Assembly: GCF_003434305.1 (NCBI RefSeq)
Contig: NZ_QKKX01000009.1
Location: 372,001-436,000 of the forward strand
Direction: 5' to 3'
DNA: 64,000 nucleotides
From: Micromonospora sp. MW-13
GTDB lineage: Bacteria; Actinomycetota; Actinomycetes; Mycobacteriales; Micromonosporaceae
Shown: positions 28,922-38,479 of the stretch, in pieces
Layout of the letters: the number at the start of each line of letters is the position of its first letter
How positions within the stretch are numbered: position 1 is the stretch's first letter
The notes under the pieces: generated by a model
The model's database searches: none
Seen by the model: only the letters and a program-made list of their open reading frames with translations
What the model was told of the DNA's origin: nothing
Program-made: the position numbers and the translations under genes

Positions 28922-28931
28922 CAGTCCCACT

Positions 28932-28960
28932 CGGCCCGTCTCACCAAGTGAGGCGGGCCG
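28932..28960 (+). terminator. Terminator after tRNA-Glu copy 2
   Basis: A 13-bp stem (28932-28944 with 28948-28960) homologous to the one after copy 1, with a CAA loop. Confidence 0.8.
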
Positions 28961-28962
28961 TC

Positions 28963-29015
28963 CCCATTCCCACCCCACCCCCCGCCGTCCCGCGAGGGGG
29001 TGGGGTGGGAATGGG
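28963..29015. terminator. Long bidirectional hairpin between tRNA-Glu and ndgR
   Basis: A perfect 20-bp stem (28963-28982 with 28996-29015) and a 13-nt loop, 4 nt beyond the ndgR stop. It probably ends ndgR transcription and backs up the tRNA terminator. Confidence 0.85.
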
Positions 29016-29019
29016 TGGG

Positions 29020-29718
29020 TTAGAGGCCGGAGAGGCGTTGGCCGGCTCTGACCACGGCCATGGCGTGGCGTTCGCCGGGGCGGCGGCCGAGGCGTTCGAT
29101 CGGGCCGGAGATGCTGATCGAGGCGATCACCCGGCCGGTGCGGTCGCGGATCGGGGCCGAGACGCTCGCCACACCCGCCTCCCGCTCGGCGACGCTCTGC
29201 GCCCAGCCGCGCCGGCGCACCTCGGCCAGGGTGCGGCCGGTGAACTTCGACCGGGGCAGCAGCGGCATCACCGCCTCCGGTGGCTCCCAGGCCAGCAGGA
29301 TCTGCGCCGCCGAACCCGCGGTCATCGGCAGCACCGAGCCCACCGGCACGGTGTCCCGCAGGCCGCTGGCCCGCTCGGCGGCGGCCACGCAGATCCGCTC
29401 GTCGGCGCGGCGCAGGTAGAGCTGGGCGCTCTCCCCGGTGGCGTCGCGCAGCGCGGCCAGCAGCGGCTCCGCCGCCGTCAGCAGCACGTCCGGCGCGGCG
29501 TTGGCGAGCTCACCGAGGCGGGGGCCGGGGCGCCAGCGGCCCTGGGTGTCCCGGACCAGCATCCGGTGGATCTCCAGCGCCTGCGCCAGCCGGTGCGCGG
29601 TGGCCCGGGGCAGCTTGGTGCGTTCAACGAGTTCGGCCAGGCTGGCGCCGTCGACACAGGCGGCCAGGATGACCACCGCCTTGTCGAGAACGCCGACACC
29701 GCTCATACTGTGTCCCAC
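29020..29718 (-). CDS. ndgR: IclR-family regulator, NdgR type
   Basis: 232 aa. The N-terminal winged HTH ([26 protein letters not shown]) is followed by an IclR effector domain. In Streptomyces NdgR lies divergent from leuCD and controls leucine and other amino acid genes; the arrangement is the same here. TAAATT ends 7 nt before GTG 29718, supporting that leaderless start; ATG 29706 four codons later is the alternative. It ends at a 20-bp bidirectional terminator. Confidence 0.9.
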   Translation of the reverse strand: MGHSMSGVGVLDKAVVILAACVDGASLAELVERTKLPRATAHRLAQALEIHRMLVRDTQGRWRPGPRLGELANAAPDVLLTAAEPLLAALRDATGESAQLYLRRADERICVAAAERASGLRDTVPVGSVLPMTAGSAAQILLAWEPPEAVMPLLPRSKFTGRTLAEVRRRGWAQSVAEREAGVASVSAPIRDRTGRVIASISISGPIERLGRRPGERHAMAVVRAGQRLSGL

Positions 29719-29724
29719 AAGCCG

Positions 29725-29749
29725 AAATTTACCTCCCAGAATTTAGGAT
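29725..29749. promoter_or_regulatory. ndgR-leuC divergent promoter and operator candidate
   Basis: An inverted repeat AAATT-N10-AATTT (29725-29744) in a sharp AT-rich island. TAGGAT (29744-29749) ends 6 nt before the leuC ATG. On the other strand TAAATT (29731-29726) ends 7 nt before the ndgR GTG. The operator therefore overlaps both -10 boxes, suiting simultaneous autoregulation and leuCD control. Confidence 0.6.
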
Positions 29750-29755
29750 GTCCAG

Positions 29756-31198
29756 ATGGTGGGAGTCACTCAACCGAGGACCCTGGCCGAGAAGGTCTGG
29801 GACACGCACGTCGTCCGGTCCGCCGAGGGCGAACCGGACCTGCTCTACATCGACCTGCACCTGCTGCACGAGGTGACCAGCCCGCAGGCCTTCGACGGGC
29901 TGCGGCTCGCCGGCCGCCCCGTGCGGCGCACCGACCTCACGCTCGCGACCGAGGACCACAACACCCCGACGGGGTACGCGGATCCGGCGTTCCAGCAGCG
30001 ACGCGGCGATCTGCTCACGATCGCGGACCCCACCTCCCGCACCCAGATCGAGACGCTGCGCCGCAACTGCGCCGAGTTTGGTGTCCGGCTGCACCCGCTC
30101 GGCGACGCGAACCAGGGCATCGTGCACGTCATCGGCCCGCAGCTCGGCGTCACCCAGCCCGGCATGACGATCGTCTGTGGCGATTCGCACACCGCCACCC
30201 ACGGCGCCTTCGGAGCCCTCGCGTTCGGCATCGGCACCAGCGAGGTCGAGCACGTGCTGGCCACCCAGACGCTGCCGCAGGCCCGCCCGAAGACGATGGC
30301 CGTGAACGTCACCGGCCAGCTCGGCCCCGGCGTCACCGCCAAGGATTTGGTGCTCGCCCTGATCGCCCAGGTCGGCACCGGCGGCGGTCGGGGGCACATC
30401 GTGGAGTACCGGGGCGAGGCGATCCGCGCGCTGTCCATGGAGGGGCGGATGACCGTCGCCAACATGTCCATCGAGTGGGGCGCCAAGGCTGGCATGATCG
30501 CGCCGGACGAGACCACGTTCGCGTACCTCAAGGGGCGGCCGAACGCGCCCCAGGGGGCCGACTGGGACGCGGCCGTCGACCACTGGCGGACCCTGCCCAC
30601 CGACGAGGGGGCGACCTTCGACGCCGAGGTGACCCTCGACGCGAGCCGGATCACCCCGTTCGTCACCTGGGGCACCAACCCCGGGCAGGGCGCCCCGCTG
30701 GGCGCGGCCGTGCCGGACCCGGAGGAGTTCGGCACCGACTCCGAGCGCGCCGCCGCCCGCCGGGCCCTGGAGTACATGGACCTCACGCCCGGCACCCCGC
30801 TGCGCGACCTCTCCGTCGACGTGGTCTTCGTCGGCTCCTGCACCAACGGGCGGCTGGAGGACCTCCGCGCCGCCGCCGACGTGCTGCGCGGGCAGAAGGT
30901 CGCCGGCGGCGTACGGATGCTCGTGGTCCCCGGCTCCGCCGCCGTCCGCGAGGCCGCCGAGGCCGAGGGGCTGGACAAGGTGTTCACCGACGCCGGGGCC
31001 GAGTGGCGGTTCGCCGGCTGCTCGATGTGCCTGGGCATGAACCCGGACACGCTCGCCCCGGGCGAGCGTTCCGCCTCGACCTCCAACCGCAACTTCGAGG
31101 GCCGCCAGGGCCGGGGCGGACGCACCCACCTGGTGTCGCCGCCGGTCGCCGCCGCCACCGCCGTGGTCGGCCGGCTGGCCGCCCCCGCCGACCTGTAG
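29756..31198 (+). CDS. leuC: 3-isopropylmalate dehydratase large subunit
   Basis: 480 aa. Aconitase-family subunit holding the 4Fe-4S cluster: Cys in VGSCTNGR (~362) and in [13 protein letters not shown] (~422 and 425). It isomerises 2- to 3-isopropylmalate with LeuD, and handles citramalate in the CimA route. ATG 29756 lies 6 nt after TAGGAT and has no ribosome site, so the mRNA is probably leaderless. leuD follows after 17 nt. Confidence 0.97.
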   Translation: MVGVTQPRTLAEKVWDTHVVRSAEGEPDLLYIDLHLLHEVTSPQAFDGLRLAGRPVRRTDLTLATEDHNTPTGYADPAFQQRRGDLLTIADPTSRTQIETLRRNCAEFGVRLHPLGDANQGIVHVIGPQLGVTQPGMTIVCGDSHTATHGAFGALAFGIGTSEVEHVLATQTLPQARPKTMAVNVTGQLGPGVTAKDLVLALIAQVGTGGGRGHIVEYRGEAIRALSMEGRMTVANMSIEWGAKAGMIAPDETTFAYLKGRPNAPQGADWDAAVDHWRTLPTDEGATFDAEVTLDASRITPFVTWGTNPGQGAPLGAAVPDPEEFGTDSERAAARRALEYMDLTPGTPLRDLSVDVVFVGSCTNGRLEDLRAAADVLRGQKVAGGVRMLVVPGSAAVREAAEAEGLDKVFTDAGAEWRFAGCSMCLGMNPDTLAPGERSASTSNRNFEGRQGRGGRTHLVSPPVAAATAVVGRLAAPADL

Positions 31199-31215
31199 AA
31201 GGGCAGCCGCGACAG

Positions 31216-31803
31216 ATGGACAAGTTCACCGTGCACACCGGCACCGCCGTGCCGCTGCGCCGTTCCAATGTGGACACCGACCAGATCATCCCCGCCGTGT
31301 ACCTCAAGCGGGTGACCCGGACCGGTTTTGCCGACGGGCTGTTCAGCGCGTGGCGGGAGGACCCGTCATTCGTGCTGAACGATTCCGTACATTCGGGCGC
31401 GTCGATTCTTGTGGCCGGCCCCGAGTTCGGTACGGGGTCGTCCCGGGAGCACGCCGTCTGGGCCCTGCGGGACTGGGGGTTCCGGGCGGTGATCTCGCCC
31501 CGGTTCGGCGACATCTTCCGCGGCAACGCCCTCAAGGAGGGTCTGCTGCCGGTCGAGTTGGAATTGAAAGCCGTCGAGGAATTGTGGCGCCTCGTCGAGT
31601 CCGACCCGACCACCGCTGTCACCGTCGACCTGGCCTCCCGAGAGGTCCGGGCCGCTGGCGCCGCCTGGCCCTTCCCCCTCGACGACTTCAGCCGGTGGCG
31701 GCTGATGGAGGGGTTGGATGACATTGGACTCACCCTCCGCCATGAGTCCGACATCACCGTGTACGAGGGCGGCCGGCTGCCGTTCCTGCCCTCCGTGGCA
31801 TAG
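31216..31803 (+). CDS. leuD: 3-isopropylmalate dehydratase small subunit
   Basis: 195 aa, standard length. It carries the swivelling domain with [14 protein letters not shown] near residue 18 and the substrate loop [16 protein letters not shown] near 75. ATG 31216 has GAAGGG ~12 nt upstream. It ends the leuCD operon, 27 nt before a terminator. Confidence 0.97.
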   Translation: MDKFTVHTGTAVPLRRSNVDTDQIIPAVYLKRVTRTGFADGLFSAWREDPSFVLNDSVHSGASILVAGPEFGTGSSREHAVWALRDWGFRAVISPRFGDIFRGNALKEGLLPVELELKAVEELWRLVESDPTTAVTVDLASREVRAAGAAWPFPLDDFSRWRLMEGLDDIGLTLRHESDITVYEGGRLPFLPSVA

Positions 31804-31830
31804 CCGTTCGCCCGATCCGCCATCGGTTTC

Positions 31831-31859
31831 CGCCCCCACCGGCCCGCCCGGTGGGGGCG
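31831..31859 (+). terminator. Terminator after leuCD
   Basis: A perfect 12-bp stem (31831-31842 with 31848-31859), CCCGC loop. A later TTTTTT at 31881-31886 is not adjacent. Confidence 0.8.
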
Positions 31860-31897
31860 AATCCGTTACGACACAAGGGCTTTTTTCCGCCGAATGT

Positions 31898-31926
31898 TTG
31901 TGTCCAGGCAGCACAGGGCATACCGT
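31898..31926 (+). promoter_or_regulatory. Candidate promoter of the HU gene
   Basis: TTGTGT (31898-31903), 17-nt spacer, TACCGT (31921-31926). Predicted start near 31933 gives a ~43-nt leader. Confidence 0.45.
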
Positions 31927-31975
31927 GCGCGCAGAATGGCTCGCGTCGAGTCAGTTGCACAATCGGGAGGAAGTC

Positions 31976-32728
31976 GTGAACAAGGCCGAGCTCATCGAGG
32001 CGCTCGCCGTTCGCCTGGGGGACCGGAAGACGGCGACGGCCGCGCTCGACGCGGTCCTCGCTGAGGTCCAGGCGGCGGTCACCAAGGGCGAGAAGGTGGC
32101 GATCACCGGATTCGGAGCGTTCGAGAAGCGCGCCCGGGGAGCCCGAACAGCGCGCAACCCGCGGACCGGCGAGGCGGTGAAGGTCAAGAAGACATCCGTC
32201 CCGACCTTCCGGCCCGGCGCCGGGTTCAAGGAGATGGTGGCCAGCGGCAAGGTGCCGAAGGCCACGGCGGCGGCGAAGAAGACCGCCACGGCCGCCACCA
32301 AGGCCGCCACCGCCAAGGCGACCACCGCCAAGGCGGCCGGGGCGAAGGCGACCACTGCCAAGGCGGCGGGTGCCAAGGCGGCCGGGGCGAAGGCCACCAC
32401 TGCCAAGGCCACCACCGCCAAGGCGACCACTGCCAAGGCGACCACCGCCAAGGCGGCCGGGGCGAAGGCGACCACTGCCAAGGCGGCGGGTGCCAAGGCG
32501 GCCGGGGCGAAGGCCACCGCCGCCACCAAGAAGGCCGCCCCGGCGAAGGCGACCAGGGCGACGGCGACCAAGACCGCCACCAAGAAGGCCGCTCCCGCGA
32601 AGAAGACCGCGGCGGCGACCAAGTCGACCGCGGCGAAGAAGACCACCGCGGCGGCGACCAGGAGCACGGCGGCGAAGAAGGCGCCGGCGAAGAAGTCACC
32701 GGCCAAGAAAGCGGCCAGCAAGCGCTGA
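31976..32728 (+). CDS. HU-family nucleoid protein with histone-H1-like tail
   Basis: 250 aa. Residues 1-~92 form a complete HU fold ([49 protein letters not shown]). The remaining ~155 residues are Lys/Ala/Thr repeats such as [10 protein letters not shown], ending in [12 protein letters not shown]. This is the architecture of Streptomyces HupS and mycobacterial HupB, which compact DNA through the tail. GTG 31976 has GGGAGGA upstream. The repeats make the tail prone to length change. Confidence 0.92.
   Translation: MNKAELIEALAVRLGDRKTATAALDAVLAEVQAAVTKGEKVAITGFGAFEKRARGARTARNPRTGEAVKVKKTSVPTFRPGAGFKEMVASGKVPKATAAAKKTATAATKAATAKATTAKAAGAKATTAKAAGAKAAGAKATTAKATTAKATTAKATTAKAAGAKATTAKAAGAKAAGAKATAATKKAAPAKATRATATKTATKKAAPAKKTAAATKSTAAKKTTAAATRSTAAKKAPAKKSPAKKAASKR
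32312..32518 (+). repeat. Direct DNA repeats in the HU tail
   Basis: An 87-bp stretch (32312-32398) recurs without difference at 32432-32518, a period of 120 bp, embedded in shorter AAGGCGACCAC-type units. It encodes the Lys/Ala/Thr tail. Confidence 0.9.
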
Positions 32729-32742
32729 CCGGCCGAGACCGC

Positions 32743-32781
32743 AGGAAGGGGCGCCGACCGCACCGGTTGGCGCCCCTTCCT
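32743..32781 (+). terminator. Terminator after the HU gene
   Basis: A perfect 13-bp stem (32743-32755 with 32769-32781), 15 nt after the stop. Confidence 0.8.
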
Positions 32782-33018
32782 GGTGTCGCCCGCCGCGCGG
32801 TCGGCGTCGGTTCCTCACGTCGCCCGCCCGTGCCGGTGGCAGCCCGCCTCGGGTCGCCCGCCGCCGCGGCTCGGTGACGGGTCTGGGGCGGTTCGGTCCG
32901 TTGGCCGGTGCGGGCCCGAGAGCTGGGCCGACGCGGCGGGGCCACGGACGGGCGTTGACCGACGCCGGACGGCGCGCGCAGAATCGCCGGACCCCCGCCG
33001 GTCGGCGAAAGGCAGCCC

Positions 33019-34914
33019 GTGCGCTACCGCCACCTCAGCACCGCCACCCTCGCCCTGGGCGTCGTCGTCCTGACCGACGTGCTGCGGGTCTTCCTCCCGT
33101 CGGTCATCACCATCTTCGGGCAGGCCGCCGCCACCCCCGCCGAACTGCTGGGAGCGTTCGCGCTCGGCTGGTTCGTGCTCGCCCTGGCCTTTCCCCCGCT
33201 GGTCCGCCGGCTCGGGGCCCGCCCGGTCGTCCTCGCCGCCGCCGTGCTGCTGGCCGGCGCCCGGCTCGCCCTCACCGCCGCTCCGGGCGGCCGGACCCAG
33301 CTCTGGCTGGCCACCGCCGGCCTCGTCGCCGGGCTGCTCTGGCTCGCCGGCCGCGCCGCCAGCACTGACCGCCCGGTGCCCGGGCTGGCGCTCGGACTGG
33401 CCGTCGCCGCGGTGGCGCACGGGGCACTCGGCACGTACGACCTGGTCTGGCGGGGTGGCTGGGCCGGGTGGGCCGGCAGCGTCGCCCTCGTGGCGCTGTT
33501 CCTGGCCGGGACGGCCCGCCCGGCGCCACCGGCCGAACCGGGCGGCGCCCGCGCCTGGCTACTCGCCGGCCCGGCGCTGCTGCTGGCCGGCCTGGTGGCG
33601 CTCTCCCCGGCGGTGACGTGGGCCGCGTCGTCCTACCGGCGCGGCCCCGCCGACGGGCTCGCCGGCTCGCCGGACGCCGGTGCGGTGCCTGTCCTGTTCA
33701 GCCTGGCCGTCGCCCTCTTCCTGTTCACCGCGCTGGCCCGGCCGCCCCGCGGGTACCCGCGGCTGGGCGGCCCGCTGGCGCTGCTGGCCGGTGCGGCGCT
33801 GTTCGCCGCCGGTGAGCCCGGCTGGCTGGGACCGGCGGTCCTGCTGACCGCCGCCGGCACCGGGGCCTGCCTCGGCCTCGCCGGGGCGGCTCCGGCCGGC
33901 GCTCCGGGCCGGCCCGACCGGTCGGCTCTCGCGGCGGTGCTGGGCATGCTGCTCTTCGCCGTCGCCGCCGTCGGCTACTACGCCGCCTACGACCTGGGCT
34001 ACCCCAACGCGGCGGTGCCGGTCGCCGTGGCCGGCTTCGTCGCCGTCGTGGCGCTCACCGGTGGGCCCGGGGGTGAGGCGGCGCAGCCGCCGGCGTCCCG
34101 GGCGTGGGCGGTGCGGACCGCCGCGGCCTCGGCCCTGCTCGCCCTCGTGGCGACGAACCTGTCGTCCACCGAGGTCGTGCCGGTCCGCTCCGGCGGGCCG
34201 GCGGCGGGCGTCCGGGTGGTGGCGTACAACGTCCGGATGGGATTCGGCCTGGACGGACGGTTCGACCCGGACGAACTGGCCCGGGTGGCCGCCGCCGAAC
34301 ATCCCGACGTGGTGGTGCTCGGCGAGGTCGACCGGGGCTGGCTGCTCAACGGCGGCCACGACGTCCTCGGCCTGCTCGCGGCGCGGCTGCGCATGTCGTA
34401 CGTCTTCGCGCCCGCCGCCGACCCGGTGTGGGGCGACGCGGTGCTCAGCCGGTACCCCGTGTCGTCGGCCCGGACCGTGGCGCTGGCGGCCCTCGGCGCG
34501 CCCACCGGCGCCCAGGCGCTCGGCGTCACCGTCGACATCGGCGGCGTCCCGCTCGCGGTGGTCGCCACCCACCTGCAACCGCCACCCGGCCGGGAACCGG
34601 TGGCACAGGCCCGCGCGGTGGCGGCGTTCGCCCTGGGGTACGCCGCCGGCCGGCCGCTCGTCGTGGCCGGCGACCTGAACACCGAGCCGGGCGCCCCGGC
34701 GTACGCGGAGTTCATCCGGGCCGGGCTGGTGGACGCGCTCGCCGCGGCCCGTCCCCTGCCGACCAGCCCCGCCGACGATCCGCGCGAGCAGATCGACCAC
34801 GTCCTGGTCTCGCCGGGGCTGGTGGCCGCCGACCCGGTGGCGCCGCGCAGCACCGCCAGCGACCACCTGCCGGTCGCGGTGACCCTCGTCCTGCGGCCCG
34901 CACCGGCCGGCTGA
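33019..34914 (+). CDS. Polytopic membrane protein with C-terminal EEP domain
   Basis: 631 aa. Residues ~1-385 contain about ten hydrophobic segments. The last ~235 residues are an endonuclease/exonuclease/phosphatase domain with VVAYNVRMGFG, VVVLGEVDRG, VAGDLNTEPG, QIDHVLVS and SDHLPVA. The fusion suggests lipid-linked or extracytoplasmic phosphodiester cleavage coupled to a transporter- or flippase-like membrane part, but that is inference. GTG 33019 has GAAAGG upstream. Confidence 0.85.
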   Translation: MRYRHLSTATLALGVVVLTDVLRVFLPSVITIFGQAAATPAELLGAFALGWFVLALAFPPLVRRLGARPVVLAAAVLLAGARLALTAAPGGRTQLWLATAGLVAGLLWLAGRAASTDRPVPGLALGLAVAAVAHGALGTYDLVWRGGWAGWAGSVALVALFLAGTARPAPPAEPGGARAWLLAGPALLLAGLVALSPAVTWAASSYRRGPADGLAGSPDAGAVPVLFSLAVALFLFTALARPPRGYPRLGGPLALLAGAALFAAGEPGWLGPAVLLTAAGTGACLGLAGAAPAGAPGRPDRSALAAVLGMLLFAVAAVGYYAAYDLGYPNAAVPVAVAGFVAVVALTGGPGGEAAQPPASRAWAVRTAAASALLALVATNLSSTEVVPVRSGGPAAGVRVVAYNVRMGFGLDGRFDPDELARVAAAEHPDVVVLGEVDRGWLLNGGHDVLGLLAARLRMSYVFAPAADPVWGDAVLSRYPVSSARTVALAALGAPTGAQALGVTVDIGGVPLAVVATHLQPPPGREPVAQARAVAAFALGYAAGRPLVVAGDLNTEPGAPAYAEFIRAGLVDALAAARPLPTSPADDPREQIDHVLVSPGLVAADPVAPRSTASDHLPVAVTLVLRPAPAG

Positions 34915-34934
34915 CCGCCCCGCCGGCCCCCTGG

Positions 34935-35813
34935 CTACAGGCGGTCGGCGGCGAGGAGGCGGTCGGCGGCGAAGGCGAGCAGCCAGCCGCCGCCCTTCGC
35001 GGTGGTGAAGTCGTCGGCCCGGCCGGTGAGGCGTGCCAGTGCCTCGGGGATCACCTTGCCCTGGCTGCACACCCCGGCGGCGGATCCCGTGGCGGCCAGC
35101 TCGGTCAGGCAGGCCGCCGCGGCCAGCGCCTGCTCGTGGAGGTCCTGGCCGGGCTGCGGCTCGTCGAGGTCGCCGGCCACCTCGATCGGCAGGTCCAGCA
35201 GGACCGCCGCCGGGTCCAGGGTCTGCACGCAGCGGCGGGCCGAGGCCGACAGCAGCCGGACCGGGCGGACCAGGGCCACCAGGGGCGCCAGGGCGTGCGC
35301 CTGTGCCCAGCCGGTGTCGTCCAGCGGGCGGCCGGCGTCCGGGCCGGACCAGGTGCCGCGGTGGCCGGCGTGGGCGTGTCGGACCAGCGCCACGGTCGCG
35401 GTGACCGGCGGCAGGGCGGCGAACGCGGCCAGCACCTCGGCGTCGTGCGGGTAGCTGACCAGGCGCGCCGCCTCCCCGGCGGGGAGCCAGCGGATCTCGT
35501 CGACCTCGGTGTCGGGCTGGAAGCCGCCGTCGCCGACCGCCCGCATCGACCAGTAGTCGACGGTCTTCGGCCGGCCCTCGCTGCGGTACCGCATGGTGGG
35601 CAGCCGGACCTGCGGCACCGCCCGCACGTCGGCCTCCTCGGCGACCTCCCGGACGGCGGCCGACAGCGGGTGCTCGCCCGGCTCCAGCTTGCCCTTGGGC
35701 AGCGACCAGTCGCCGTATCGGGGACGGTGCACCAGGCAGACCAGCACGTCGCCCCCGGCGGGGCGCCAGACGACCCCGCCCGCCGCCCGGATCATTTGGT
35801 CCCGCTCCGACAT
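34935..35813 (-). CDS. MutT1-like Nudix hydrolase fused to histidine phosphatase
   Basis: 292 aa. The N-terminal Nudix box is GKLEPGEHPLSAAVREVAEE, ending EEAD instead of EExG. From residue ~138 a histidine-phosphatase domain begins with the LVRHAHAG motif. This two-domain form matches mycobacterial MutT1, which hydrolyses 8-oxo-dGTP and diadenosine polyphosphates. It lies 15 nt downstream of ppk on the same strand, so the two are likely co-transcribed. Confidence 0.9.
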   Translation of the reverse strand: MSERDQMIRAAGGVVWRPAGGDVLVCLVHRPRYGDWSLPKGKLEPGEHPLSAAVREVAEEADVRAVPQVRLPTMRYRSEGRPKTVDYWSMRAVGDGGFQPDTEVDEIRWLPAGEAARLVSYPHDAEVLAAFAALPPVTATVALVRHAHAGHRGTWSGPDAGRPLDDTGWAQAHALAPLVALVRPVRLLSASARRCVQTLDPAAVLLDLPIEVAGDLDEPQPGQDLHEQALAAAACLTELAATGSAAGVCSQGKVIPEALARLTGRADDFTTAKGGGWLLAFAADRLLAADRL

Positions 35814-35828
35814 CCGCTCAGCCTAGGC

Positions 35829-38192
35829 TCAACCGGCGGTGCCACCGACGCGGCGCAGCAGCAGGTCCTGCAGATGGGTCAGCGGGGCGTCCGGCGTTCC
35901 CGTCCGCCGGGTCCAGGAGCCGTTCCCGGCCAGCTCGAACGCCTCCACGTCGGGGCTGAACGCCGCGACCAGCACGTGGTCCAGCTCGGCCCGGGCCACC
36001 GGGTCGCTCACCTGCACCAGCGCCTCCACCCGGCGGTCCAGGTTGCGGTGCATCAGGTCGGCCGAGCCCATCCAGAACTCGGCGGCCCCGTTGTTGCCGA
36101 ACCGGAAGATCCGGGAGTGCTCCAGGAACCGGCCGAGGATCGACCGGACCCGGATGTTGTCCGACAGCCCCGGCACCCCCGGGCGCAGGGTGCACATGCC
36201 CCGGATCAGCAGGTCGACGTGCACCCCGGCCCGGGACGCCCGGTAGAGCGCGTCGGTGACCTCCTCGTCGACCAGCGAGTTCACCTTGAACTGCACCAGC
36301 CCGGGCATGCCGAGGCGGACGTGGGCGATCTCCCGTTCGATCCGCTCGACGAGCCCCCGCCGGATCCCCTGCGGGGCCACCAGCAGCCGCCGGTACGCGG
36401 TCTGCCGGCTGTAGCCGGTGAGCACGTTGAACAGGTCGGTGAGGTCGGCGCCGATCTCCGGGTCGGCCGTCAACATGCCGAAGTCCTCGTACAGCCGGGC
36501 GGTCTTCGGGTGGTAGTTGCCGGTGCCGATGTGGCAGTAGCGGCGGATCTGGTTGCCCTCCTGGCGTACCACCAGGGCGGTCTTGCAGTGCGTCTTGAGG
36601 CCGACCAGGCCGTACACCACGTGGCAGCCGGCGCGTTCCAGCGTGCGCGCCCAGCCGATGTTGGCCACCTCGTCGAACCGTGCCTTCAGCTCCACCAGCA
36701 CCACCACCTGCTTGCCGGCGGCGGCGGCGTCGACCAGCGCGTCGACGATCGGGGAGTCGCCGCTGGTCCGGTAGAGGGTCTGCTTGATGGCCAGCACGTC
36801 CGGGTCGGCGGCGGCCTGCTCGACGAAGCGCTGCACGCTGGTCGCGAACGAGTGGTACGGGTGGTGGACCAGCACGTCCCCGTCGCGCAGGGTGGCGAAG
36901 ACGCTGCGCGGCACCTCGCCCTCGGTGAGCCGGGGGTGGGTGGCCGGCACGAACGGCGGATCCTTCAGATCGGGGCGGTCGGCGTCGCCGTAGAGCTGCC
37001 ACAGCGCGGACAGATCGAGCAGGCCGCGGACCCGCAGCACGTCGTGGCCGTCCATGTCCAGCTCGCGGACCAGCAGCTCCAGCATGTGGTCGGAGATCGA
37101 GGCGGCCACCTCCAGCCGTACCGGCGGGCCGAACCGGCGGCGGGCCAGCTCCCGCTCCAGGGCCTGGAGCAGGTCCTCGTCGCGGTCCTCGTCGACCTCC
37201 ACCTCCGCGTTGCGGGTGACCCGGAACAGGTGGCACTCGACCACCTGCATGCCGGAGAAGAGCTGCCCCAGGTGCACCGAGATCAGCTCCTCGACCGGGA
37301 GCACCCGCACCCCGGGGGAGTCCCGGGCGACCCGGACGAACCGGGGCACGTTGTTCGGCACCTTGACCCGGGCGAACAGCTCCGAGCCGCCGTCGGGGTC
37401 GCGGACGGCGACGGCCAGGTTCAACGACCGCCCGGAGATGTACGGGAACGGGTGCGCCGGGTCGACCGCGAGCGGGGTGAGCACCGGGAAGACGTGTTCG
37501 CGGAAGTAGGTGCGCAGCCGCTCCCGCTCGGGCGCGTCCAGGTCCGACCAGCGCAGGATCCGGATGTCCTCGGCGGCGAGCTTCGGCAGCACGTCGTCGA
37601 CGAAGCAGGCGGCGTGCCGGCCGACCAGGTCGGCGGTCCGCTCGGTGATCAGCTCAAGCTGGGTGCGCAGCGGCAGCCGGTCCCCGCCGCGCACCGGCAG
37701 CCCCGCCGACAGGCGGCGCTTGAGCCCGGCCACCCGGACCATGTAGAACTCGTCGAGGTTGCTGGCGAAGATGGCCAGGAACTTCGCCCGCTCCAGCAGC
37801 GGGGTGGCCGGGTCCTCGGCCAGGGTCAGCACCCGGGCGTTGAAGTCGAGCCAGGACAGCTCCCGGTTGAGGAACCGGTCCTCGGGCAGCGGCTCGGGCC
37901 GCGCCGGCTCGTCGTCGGGTTCGGGCCCGGGCCGCACCGCCGGCGTGGGCTGCTCCACGGGCGCGTCGAGCACCTCCTCCAGCCCGGCGGAGGCCGACGC
38001 GGCGGCAGGGCCGGACGCCGCCGGCTCGTCCTCGGCGGTCTCGCGGGCCCGGAAGCGGCCGTCGACGCCGCGCCGGGGGGACCCGTTGCGGGCGGGCGCC
38101 GGGTCGCCGGTCTCCCGTTCACCGATGGGGCGGTCGTCGACGGGTCGATGGTCGGTGGACGGGCCGGTGGGGTGCTCGCGAGGGGTGCTCAC
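35829..38192 (-). CDS. ppk: Polyphosphate kinase 1
   Basis: 787 aa. It polymerises the gamma-phosphate of ATP into polyphosphate. The phospho-His region is [19 protein letters not shown], and the ATP-site segments [15 protein letters not shown] and [17 protein letters not shown] are present. The first ~90 residues are a Pro/Ala/Gly-rich extension not found in E. coli Ppk. GTG 38192 is the only start near the top of the frame. It heads an operon with the MutT1-like gene. Confidence 0.95.
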   Translation of the reverse strand: MSTPREHPTGPSTDHRPVDDRPIGERETGDPAPARNGSPRRGVDGRFRARETAEDEPAASGPAAASASAGLEEVLDAPVEQPTPAVRPGPEPDDEPARPEPLPEDRFLNRELSWLDFNARVLTLAEDPATPLLERAKFLAIFASNLDEFYMVRVAGLKRRLSAGLPVRGGDRLPLRTQLELITERTADLVGRHAACFVDDVLPKLAAEDIRILRWSDLDAPERERLRTYFREHVFPVLTPLAVDPAHPFPYISGRSLNLAVAVRDPDGGSELFARVKVPNNVPRFVRVARDSPGVRVLPVEELISVHLGQLFSGMQVVECHLFRVTRNAEVEVDEDRDEDLLQALERELARRRFGPPVRLEVAASISDHMLELLVRELDMDGHDVLRVRGLLDLSALWQLYGDADRPDLKDPPFVPATHPRLTEGEVPRSVFATLRDGDVLVHHPYHSFATSVQRFVEQAAADPDVLAIKQTLYRTSGDSPIVDALVDAAAAGKQVVVLVELKARFDEVANIGWARTLERAGCHVVYGLVGLKTHCKTALVVRQEGNQIRRYCHIGTGNYHPKTARLYEDFGMLTADPEIGADLTDLFNVLTGYSRQTAYRRLLVAPQGIRRGLVERIEREIAHVRLGMPGLVQFKVNSLVDEEVTDALYRASRAGVHVDLLIRGMCTLRPGVPGLSDNIRVRSILGRFLEHSRIFRFGNNGAAEFWMGSADLMHRNLDRRVEALVQVSDPVARAELDHVLVAAFSPDVEAFELAGNGSWTRRTGTPDAPLTHLQDLLLRRVGGTAG

Positions 38193-38245
38193 CCGCTCAT
38201 GATGTCCCGGAACGGGTTAACGCAAAATGAACTTGGGCGGGTAGC

Positions 38246-38443
38246 TCAGGGCATCGTCGGCAACGTCACCCGGACGATCTCCCCGGCGCCGTCGGTCTCG
38301 ACCCGGACCCGCTGGCCCAGCCGCAGCAGCCGCAGCCCGGAGGCGTCGAACGCCCGGGCCGGGAAGGCCAACTCGGTGCCGTCGTCGAGGAGCAGCACGC
38401 CGCTGCGCGTCGCCGCGTCGTAGGTGGCCACCGTGCCCTGCAT
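38246..38443 (-). CDS. Small OB-fold/cold-shock-like protein
   Basis: 65 aa: MQGTVATYDAATRSGVLLLD, then a basic/acidic beta pattern with RLGQRVRVETDG. The layout recalls a cold-shock domain but the RNP motifs are not obvious. Small relatives lie near ppk and cofC in other actinobacteria. ATG 38443 follows TACGGT by 6 nt, fitting a leaderless transcript; a GTG five codons earlier is inside that -10 and is unlikely. Confidence 0.75.
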   Translation of the reverse strand: MQGTVATYDAATRSGVLLLDDGTELAFPARAFDASGLRLLRLGQRVRVETDGAGEIVRVTLPTMP

Positions 38444-38479
38444 GGCAGCACCGTACACCCCGCGCCGGGGCCGGGCGGG

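Noticed and set aside
34104..38423. Very long open frame on the plus strand antisense to ppk and its neighbour
   Set aside because: High-GC third positions keep opposite frames open. The frame lacks any family signature, while the minus strand encodes clear Ppk and Nudix proteins.
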